Positions 57,824 through 64,000 of a DNA stretch of 64,000 nt are shown here, in pieces. How positions within the stretch are numbered: the first letter of the stretch is position 1; each line of letters begins with the position of its first letter. The stretch comes from Berkiella sp964496435 (GTDB lineage Bacteria > Pseudomonadota > Gammaproteobacteria > Berkiellales > Berkiellaceae): NCBI GenBank assembly GCA_964496435.1, contig CAZBZP010000004.1, positions 1 through 64,000 of the forward strand, given 5' to 3'. Both the position numbers and the translations under genes were made by a program. Below the pieces are notes generated by a model. It searched no databases. It saw nothing but the letters and a program-made list of their open reading frames with translations, and had not been told where the DNA came from.

Positions 57824-59976
57824 TGTGTTGTTTTGCCAGAGGAGGATGAAGGGTGAAGTGGATGAAGTTTGCTTTGATCTCTAATGATAGATTGCATAAA
57901 TTCTGTCGCTTGATCAAAAGGCATAGGTTTAGCAAATAAATAACCTTGCAGATATTCACAACCCAGCGCTGCTAAATAATTAGCTTGCTCTTGCGTCTCA
58001 ACACCTTCAGCCAAAGTTGTCATATGCAAACGTTTTGCTAAATCGATAATGGTGGCAATGATAGCTTTATGTCTTTCATTGTCAGCCAAGCTGAGCGCCT
58101 GCACAAATGAACGATCTATTTTAATAATATCGATGGGAAGATCTTTTAAATAACTCAAACATGAGTAACCCGTACCAAAATCATCCATCGCAATTTGGAA
58201 ACCCATTTTCTTAATTTCCAAGAGCTTTGTGATAATGCCCTTCGCATCATGGGCAAAGATTGATTCTGTTATTTCAAATTGAAACCGACTTGGATCAATT
58301 TCATATTTTTCCATACATTGCGTAATGTCATCCAAGAAATCATCTCTTTGTAATTCATTAACAGAAAAGTTAACACTCAAGGAAAAATCTAACAAACCTA
58401 ATTCTTTCCAAGCCAAATAGCATTCACAGGTTTTATGCAAAACCCATTGCCCAATGTCACCAATAAAGCCCATTTCTTCTGCAATCGGAATAAATTGATT
58501 TGGCGGTATTAGGCCCAATTCCGGATGCTGCCATCTTACAAGTGACTCAAAGCCCATCAACGCACCGGTTGATGCTGAAATTTGAGGATGAAAATACAAA
58601 TCTAATTGATCAGATTGTATGGCATAGCGTAAATCATTAGATAAACGCATCATTTTTTCAGCTTCAATATTCAGATCAGACTTGTAATATTGATAATGAT
58701 TTTTGCCTCTTTTCTTAACTAAGCTCATCGCAAAATCAGCATATTGAACAAGCTTTAATGGGTCGCTACTGTCATTAGGATATAATGCAATACCTATACT
58801 GCCGGTAACATAATAATTTTCATTGTTTATTTCTATAGGTGGCAAGAGTGTGCGGTTAATTTTGGCAGCCACTTTTGCCACATCATTTGGATGATTTACT
58901 TGGGTTAACAACACCATAAATTCATCACCACCGACTCTTGCTAAGACATCCGTTTCTCGGATGACTGATTGAATTCTGTCAGCAACTTTTAGCAATATTT
59001 CATCACCACACAAGTGACCCAAGGCATCATTAATGACTTTAAAGCCGTCTAAATCGATAAACAATATTGCACATTTTTTATGATATCGTTTACAAAAGGA
59101 TATAACATGCTCTAAGCGATGAATAAATGCTTTGCGATTAAATAATCCTGTTAAATCATCTTGAACTGACAGATGTCGTAATTCATCATTCAACAGCCGG
59201 GTTTCAGAAACATCTTTAAAGCTTAAAACATAGCCATCTAGGTGGAGTAATTCGTTGAAAACTGGTATTAATGTTGCTTCTACCAGTGCCGCTGATTTGT
59301 TAATTGACACTGAGAGCATGTATTGACCAATTCTCGTCATTTGGTTATTAGCCTGCACTTGATGCATTGCTTTACTTAAAGTTTCCATGAAAGCAATATC
59401 AATTTGCTGAACGCAATCTTCTAATAAAGTGCCAATTAAACTCTCGAGCGGCTTTTTCAAATACAAGGCTGCGGTTGGATTTGCAAAAGTGATAACACCG
59501 CTTAAATTTATGCCTATCACACCATCTGATATAATAGCTAGAACATCTTCAGAGTTTTTCTTGATCCGCGTGTTCTCATTGTAATGGATCTCATCTTTAA
59601 TTATACGCTCAATGGTGAATGGTAAGCGTTGTCGATATTGCCCTTGTGGATCTTGGATAATAAAATCCTTTGCGCCCTTTCTGAAAACTTCCAACCCTAA
59701 GTCTTCGTCTTGTTTATTGGCAACTACTATTGTGGGGATTGTTCTTACGCTTAAATTATTTAATGCATCTAGGAACTGAAGTGCATCACCATCGGCAATG
59801 CGGTATTCCACAACAATAATATCTATTGATTTTTCTAAAATCGTTTTAACAGCGTCCTTAATTGTATGGGCATGCAATTTTTCCAACGTATAGGCTGAGG
59901 AGCGCACACTTTCCAAAAGATTATTATCAGCAGTGTTCGCTACAACCAAAACTGTAAGTTGCGTTTTATCTACCAT
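57820..59976 (-). CDS. Cyclic-di-GMP enzyme: degenerate receiver, PAS, GGDEF and EAL domains
   Basis: 718 residues. An N-terminal receiver-like domain (~1-125) has Glu (E57, VVEYRI) where the phospho-acceptor Asp belongs and no acidic pair, so it is probably not phosphorylated. A PAS domain (~140-265) follows. The GGDEF domain has RVGGDEF and an intact active site. The EAL domain reads ESL (GFESLVRW), with NFSVNE, ITESIF, DDFGTGYSCLSYL and EGVETQEQA intact, so phosphodiesterase activity is likely. It should both make and break c-di-GMP, which controls type IV pilus use and adhesion. Monocistronic. Confidence 0.93.
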   Translation of the reverse strand: MVDKTQLTVLVVANTADNNLLESVRSSAYTLEKLHAHTIKDAVKTILEKSIDIIVVEYRIADGDALQFLDALNNLSVRTIPTIVVANKQDEDLGLEVFRKGAKDFIIQDPQGQYRQRLPFTIERIIKDEIHYNENTRIKKNSEDVLAIISDGVIGINLSGVITFANPTAALYLKKPLESLIGTLLEDCVQQIDIAFMETLSKAMHQVQANNQMTRIGQYMLSVSINKSAALVEATLIPVFNELLHLDGYVLSFKDVSETRLLNDELRHLSVQDDLTGLFNRKAFIHRLEHVISFCKRYHKKCAILFIDLDGFKVINDALGHLCGDEILLKVADRIQSVIRETDVLARVGGDEFMVLLTQVNHPNDVAKVAAKINRTLLPPIEINNENYYVTGSIGIALYPNDSSDPLKLVQYADFAMSLVKKRGKNHYQYYKSDLNIEAEKMMRLSNDLRYAIQSDQLDLYFHPQISASTGALMGFESLVRWQHPELGLIPPNQFIPIAEEMGFIGDIGQWVLHKTCECYLAWKELGLLDFSLSVNFSVNELQRDDFLDDITQCMEKYEIDPSRFQFEITESIFAHDAKGIITKLLEIKKMGFQIAMDDFGTGYSCLSYLKDLPIDIIKIDRSFVQALSLADNERHKAIIATIIDLAKRLHMTTLAEGVETQEQANYLAALGCEYLQGYLFAKPMPFDQATEFMQSIIRDQSKLHPLHPSSSSGKTTH

Positions 59977-60119
59977 GCCTTTTTAATAATTCTCCACTTT
60001 TTTTGTTTTTGATTTACAATTTATTTTATAAATCATAGTTTTTAAAAATATGTATTAAATTGCAGTTTGTCATAGTAATAACGTCTTATTAGATATTACA
60101 TCGGCTATAAATTAAATAT

Positions 60120-61205
60120 ATGAATTCATTTACCGATCAAAGTGCCAGTAATTTAATAAAAGAAAGTGTTTATTCATATTATTTCCAGCTTAGATGTCTA
60201 GATCTCCATATTAAACATGATGAATCATCTAATATGCTGGCTATTGTTGCTATCCATAGCACACGCCTGGGGCCCGCGCTGGGGGGCTGTCGATTTAGAC
60301 CGTATCCTTCCATTGAATATGCCATGATAGATGCAATTCGTCTTGCCCATGGTATGAGCTACAAAGCAGCCATTTCCAATCTCCCCTTTGGTGGCGGAAA
60401 AGCTGTCATCATGCAAGTGCCTGAAATGGCACACCGCACCCAACTGTTTCGCAGTTTTGGCAATTTTGTTCAAGAACTGGGCGGCCGTTATATCACCGCC
60501 GAAGATAGCGGTACAGGGGTTGAAGATATGGATGTAATAAGAACAGTAACACCCTTCGTTACCGGCAATAGCGGGCAAATTTTTATCTCTAAAGATCCAT
60601 CCCCATTAACGGCAATTGGTGTTCGTCGTGGTATTGAAGCCGCTGTAAAATTTAAACTGCAGCGCAACTCCCTACAAGATATTCATGTCGCCATTTCTGG
60701 TGTTGGTCACGTGGGCTATCACCTAGCCAAAGAATTACATCAAATGGGTGCAAAGTTAACCATTTCGGATATTAAACTTGAGACAACTAAGCGTTGTGCT
60801 GATGAATTTCATGCGACCTTTGTTGCACCTGAGGAAATTCATAAAATTGAATGTGATGTATATGCACCTTGTGCATTAAGTAATGCCATTAATTTTTCTA
60901 ATATTGATGAAATAAAGGCAAAGATTGTCGCCGGCTCAGCAAACAATCAATTAGAGGCCCCTTCTTTAGCGACTCGTTTAAAAGAAAAAGGGATCCTCTA
61001 TGCCCCAGATTACGTAATCAATGCCGGTGGACTCATTCATGTTGGCGCACAATATAACCATCAAACAGAGCAAATAGCCCGTGAAAACATTGAAAATATT
61101 TACTTTACCTTATTGATGTTGTTTGAAAAGGCTGCAAAAGAAAATTTATCCCCTCTCGATGTAGCAAATCAGCTTGCCGAACAACGTTTATATTCACCAC
61201 ATTAA
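60120..61205 (+). CDS. Leucine dehydrogenase-type amino-acid dehydrogenase
   Basis: 361 residues of the Glu/Leu/Phe/Val dehydrogenase family. STRLGPALGGCRF and the substrate lysines K82 (GMSYKAAI) and K94 (FGGGKAVI), 12 residues apart as in leucine dehydrogenase, are present, with ITAEDSGTGVEDM. The NAD site is VAISGVGHVGYHLAKEL. It oxidatively deaminates branched-chain amino acids to 2-oxo acids with NAD; phenylalanine or valine cannot be excluded. There is no clear ribosome site before the ATG. It would allow growth on host amino acids. Confidence 0.9.
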   Translation: MNSFTDQSASNLIKESVYSYYFQLRCLDLHIKHDESSNMLAIVAIHSTRLGPALGGCRFRPYPSIEYAMIDAIRLAHGMSYKAAISNLPFGGGKAVIMQVPEMAHRTQLFRSFGNFVQELGGRYITAEDSGTGVEDMDVIRTVTPFVTGNSGQIFISKDPSPLTAIGVRRGIEAAVKFKLQRNSLQDIHVAISGVGHVGYHLAKELHQMGAKLTISDIKLETTKRCADEFHATFVAPEEIHKIECDVYAPCALSNAINFSNIDEIKAKIVAGSANNQLEAPSLATRLKEKGILYAPDYVINAGGLIHVGAQYNHQTEQIARENIENIYFTLLMLFEKAAKENLSPLDVANQLAEQRLYSPH

Positions 61206-61297
61206 GAATTGTTTCTTAAACATGCTTTAATTATTTACTTATCCTAAGTTTTCAACTAATCTAGCAAGCCACATTACCAAGTTAGCTCAAGAAAGAT

Positions 61298-63274
61298 ATG
61301 AAACTAAGCCCCAAAGTAATTGATGCTCTTATCAAATTTTCTGACAATTTCAACAAACTTAGCACCTTCAAAGATACCGATAGCAAAGAAGAACGCCTGG
61401 AACACACTCAAAAAGAATGGTATTTAGGTGCAGGTGCTACCTTTTTGCCAGATATAAAAAAATTTACTAAAAGTGATATTGATGCTTCAACAGGTTCAAG
61501 TGCCTTTGCACCTGATGACAATATGCTCAAAGACGTTACAGATCTTTCCCCGGGATTACTGCCTGAATACCATAATCATCTTCCACAAGATGAATATGTG
61601 AAGGCTATCGAAAAATATTTTAAACAAATTGCCGTTATCAATAAATCAACAAAAATCAAACAAGATATTTATGGCGAAGCTGGCCCAACTGATTACTTTT
61701 CAATGATAGGGGCTGGCACTACGCAGTTATTTACTGCCAGCTTACAATCCATCATCAAATCAAAAGATGATGTTGTTATTTTCGCGACCCCAACTTATGG
61801 CCTATTTCTACCATCTGTTTTATCTACACATGCTAAAATTGTTTCATTGCCCTTAACAGAAAAGAATAACTATAAGCCCAGTCCAAGCGAACTCAAAAAA
61901 TTAATTCAAGACACCCAAATTAAACTCAAAGCGGAGTTTCTTAAGAAATTAATCAGTAAAACCATCTTGGTTAATGCTTTGCTTGAAAGCACAAAATCTT
62001 CAGAAAAAACTAAATTAATGGTTGCAAAAGCTATCAATCGCCTTTCTGTTTTACTTAAATCAAATAAAGCAGAAATGTCTGATATTGACAAAGCTTGCAA
62101 GGAATATCATCAAACACTATCTGTACCCTTGCACACACATTTTTCAAAAGAAGAAGCTTTGCAATTACTTAGTTCGCTTGAGTTGCCACCCTGCCCTCGT
62201 GTGAGAGCATATTTTCACATCAATCCGCATATGCCTATGGGTACCATTTGTAATCAACAGGAAGTGAATGAATTAGCAACTGCTTTACAAGATTTCAAAG
62301 ATGTCATTGTCTATGATGATTTAACTTATTATGATTTAATTATGCCAGATGCAAAAACCAAAGCAGGCACCTTTGCAAAGAGCCCGCTTAAGGACAGAAC
62401 CTTAACGCTCTATAGCATTTCCAAGCAATTTGCTCTTGCCGCTGCACGCGCAGGCATTGCACTTGGCCCGAAATTTTTACTCGAGCCCATCGTGCACCAT
62501 ATATTTGAAACAACAAACTCACCAAACATTTTAACGCTAAATGCGGTATATAGCGTGATGACCTCAAATGAGAAGGAACGCACGACCTATTTATCTGAAA
62601 CCCTAGAGGAATATGAATTTAGGCGTGATTTTACGATTGCACTAATTGAAGGCATGAAAAATAATCATCCTAAGTCTGAAAAAATTGCAAATTGCCTTAA
62701 AGATTTAAAAGTCAATAAAACTGAGCAAAGTGAAATGCTAAAAGGCATTAATAAGTTAAATATTGTGCTAAAACCTGCCTCCGGTTATTTTGTGCTAATC
62801 GATTTTAGTGCTTATAAGGGACTTTATATGGGTACAGTGCAATTAAATCACAGTCGCGATTTTCGTCAAGCCTTTCAAGCGCTTGCCGATGTTAACACTA
62901 TTCCAGGCGAATTAATGTATGATTTTGACAAACCCATATTACGATTTTCTTATTCTATGGAGCCCAGAGATATAATGGAGGGCCTCCTTCGTATCAAATC
63001 GGTTTTATCTTTGATACAAAAGCATCCCTTAAAACCAGAGGAAGTGAACACGGCCAAAAAGGACAACCCCAAAAAAGTCTCTAAAACAGGAACGGCTAAA
63101 ACAACTGTTGCCAAGCAATTTACCCAAAAGGAACATACAAAACTATTTGTTCCACAGTTTGAGAAAGCCAAACAGGAAGCAAAAAAGGACAAATCTAAAG
63201 CACTTCTGCCTAAAGCAAGCTTACGCAGAGGTCGTTCCAAGAGAAAAATAATACCAACACCAAAAGTATTATAA
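61298..63274 (+). CDS. Fold-type I aminotransferase-like protein with an insertion and a basic tail
   Basis: 658 residues, ~250 longer than a usual enzyme. PLP-fold elements: GAGTTQLFTASL (~139-150), the substrate-loop-like INPHMPMGTI (308-317), Asp for the pyridine N in VYDDLTYYD (D340/D341), the Schiff-base Lys in YSISKQFALAAARAGIA (K376), and Arg in LRFSYSM. About 90 helical, Lys-rich residues (~205-295) are inserted before INPHMP. The last ~80 residues are Lys/Ser/Thr-rich and end in GRSKRKIIPTPKVL. All catalytic residues appear present. The substrate is unknown. The tail resembles those of the kinase- and coiled-coil proteins. It lies 92 bases after the dehydrogenase gene. Confidence 0.75.
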   Translation: MKLSPKVIDALIKFSDNFNKLSTFKDTDSKEERLEHTQKEWYLGAGATFLPDIKKFTKSDIDASTGSSAFAPDDNMLKDVTDLSPGLLPEYHNHLPQDEYVKAIEKYFKQIAVINKSTKIKQDIYGEAGPTDYFSMIGAGTTQLFTASLQSIIKSKDDVVIFATPTYGLFLPSVLSTHAKIVSLPLTEKNNYKPSPSELKKLIQDTQIKLKAEFLKKLISKTILVNALLESTKSSEKTKLMVAKAINRLSVLLKSNKAEMSDIDKACKEYHQTLSVPLHTHFSKEEALQLLSSLELPPCPRVRAYFHINPHMPMGTICNQQEVNELATALQDFKDVIVYDDLTYYDLIMPDAKTKAGTFAKSPLKDRTLTLYSISKQFALAAARAGIALGPKFLLEPIVHHIFETTNSPNILTLNAVYSVMTSNEKERTTYLSETLEEYEFRRDFTIALIEGMKNNHPKSEKIANCLKDLKVNKTEQSEMLKGINKLNIVLKPASGYFVLIDFSAYKGLYMGTVQLNHSRDFRQAFQALADVNTIPGELMYDFDKPILRFSYSMEPRDIMEGLLRIKSVLSLIQKHPLKPEEVNTAKKDNPKKVSKTGTAKTTVAKQFTQKEHTKLFVPQFEKAKQEAKKDKSKALLPKASLRRGRSKRKIIPTPKVL

Positions 63275-63284
63275 ATCTTTTAAT

Positions 63285-64000
63285 TTATAAAATTCCTCTT
63301 GTGGCATGTACAACCTCAGTGGGTTTCATCATGCCATACTGTTGGAATTGATTTAACAAGATTTCTGCGTCTTCAGGTGTCAGGGTTGCGTGCGAATAGT
63401 TCACGTAAAAGGGAAGGTAAAGTTTTTTCTCAAGCAAATAACGATCGCTAATGACAATAAAAGGCTGATGAGCATAAACAGCTTTTGTTGTTACATTATA
63501 GCTTGTCATTCTAGGGACGTGCACGTTAAGGATCTGATAACCAAGGTAACGAACAGGCAGTTCAAGTTGTTCATGAATTATATCTTTTAATTTACCTTCT
63601 TTAAAATCATCATGGTACTGACAAAATGTCTGCCAATTCGATTGAGCGACATTTTCTAAAATAAAACCACTGAGCTCTCTGTCTTTTTTGGTTCGCATTG
63701 TTATGAGTAAGGGTAAATTTGAAAAATCATACCAATTTCCATTAATTTGCCGCCACGTAAATGGCGTATGCTGCATAGCTTTAATCACAATCCATTTTAC
63801 AAATGTTGTAAAAGTAACAGAAGCCGAAGATTTGTAATGCGTTTTATAATTTTCGTATATGTCATTAATATCCAGTTGAGCGGTAAATTGTATGCGAGGA
63901 TCTAAAGCATAAGAAGGATTAGCAAATGGACCAAATCCAATTCTGTGATAATCAGTTAGCTTTTTTAAATCTAAAGGGGCACCTTGAAACTGTTGTAACG
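63285..64000 (-). CDS. CAT/E2-like acyltransferase-fold protein, 5' end outside the window
   Basis: At least 237 residues, open to the window edge; the GTG at 63788 is internal. It follows the chloramphenicol acetyltransferase / dihydrolipoyl acyltransferase fold: QFTAQLDINDIYENYK, FVKWIVIKAMQHTPFTWRQI (family: a helix ending HPxFR), WYDFSNLPLLI, and near the end YLPFYVNYSHATLTPEDAEILL. Active members have HxxxDG there; the His is kept but the Asp is replaced by Thr and the Gly is lost. It is therefore probably a divergent or non-catalytic member. Convergent with the aminotransferase-like gene; ten bases separate them. Confidence 0.7.
   Translation of the reverse strand, partial: LQQFQGAPLDLKKLTDYHRIGFGPFANPSYALDPRIQFTAQLDINDIYENYKTHYKSSASVTFTTFVKWIVIKAMQHTPFTWRQINGNWYDFSNLPLLITMRTKKDRELSGFILENVAQSNWQTFCQYHDDFKEGKLKDIIHEQLELPVRYLGYQILNVHVPRMTSYNVTTKAVYAHQPFIVISDRYLLEKKLYLPFYVNYSHATLTPEDAEILLNQFQQYGMMKPTEVVHATRGIL

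Noticed and set aside
1..64000. tRNA, rRNA, integrase or insertion-sequence genes
   Set aside because: I found no tRNA cloverleaf, rRNA stretch, transposase or integrase motif by eye in any gap or frame; a covariance-model search would settle small RNAs.

Overview
The window is a contiguous, AT-rich, gene-dense piece of a gammaproteobacterial chromosome with both strands used. Several gene orders are typical of the order Legionellales and its relatives: tkt-gap-pgk-pyk-fba, pilMNOPQ-aroK-aroB-damX-hemE, and metK-ahcY. Scattered among these are genes with eukaryote-like or repeat architecture: a Dbl-homology RhoGEF-like domain, a protein kinase fold, long coiled coils and lysine-rich tails. 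Together this suggests a host-associated, probably intracellular Legionellales or Coxiellaceae-like bacterium. That assignment is inference; no rRNA or other taxonomic marker is present.

Layout. 0-2.8 kb: the 3' part of a long hexad-repeat coiled-coil gene and a small membrane protein. 2.9-9.7 kb: the carbon operon tkt-gap-pgk-pyk-fba (minus strand), flanked by two copies of a dispersed palindromic repeat. 9.9-13.8 kb: thioredoxin-like protein, metK, ahcY, rsmE. 13.8-19.3 kb: a compact Pil-Chp-type chemosensory operon pilI-pilJ-chpA-chpC. 19.4-24 kb: tonB-like gene, yqgE, ruvX, pyrB, a dihydroorotase-like gene lacking its metal motif, and a PyrK-like remnant. 24-27.5 kb: a 1162-residue protein with a DH (RhoGEF) domain followed by a previously unrecognised ~45-residue repeat array. 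27.7-29.4 kb: rpmB, rpmG, a membrane desaturase. 29.5-32.3 kb: a GldA/F/G-like ABC system. 32.4-36.1 kb: an accessory block with a TM-coiled-coil protein, a kinase-like protein and a coiled-coil protein built by internal duplication. 36.2-43.8 kb: RlmI-like methyltransferase, a GGT homologue without its nucleophile, ferredoxin, coaD, hemE, damX, aroB, aroK. 44-49 kb: pilQPONM. 49.3-54.4 kb: PBP1a, malate dehydrogenase, malic enzyme, L31. 54.6-57.8 kb: small hypothetical genes, uppP, pnuC. 57.8-64 kb: a GGDEF-EAL protein, a leucine-dehydrogenase-type enzyme, an aminotransferase-like protein with an insertion and basic tail, and a CAT/E2-like acyltransferase that runs off the window.

How the parts fit together: the type IV pilus assembly and secretin genes, the Pil-Chp chemosensory genes and the c-di-GMP enzyme point to controlled surface motility. 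The glycolytic operon, malate dehydrogenase/malic enzyme and leucine-dehydrogenase-type enzyme fit a metabolism fed by sugars, C4 acids and amino acids. The DH-domain protein, kinase-like protein, duplicated coiled-coil protein and aminotransferase-like protein are the best candidates for secreted host-acting factors. They share Lys/Arg/Pro-rich C-termini, two of them with a near-identical PRRD-type tail. No secretion-system genes lie in the window, so translocation is a hypothesis.
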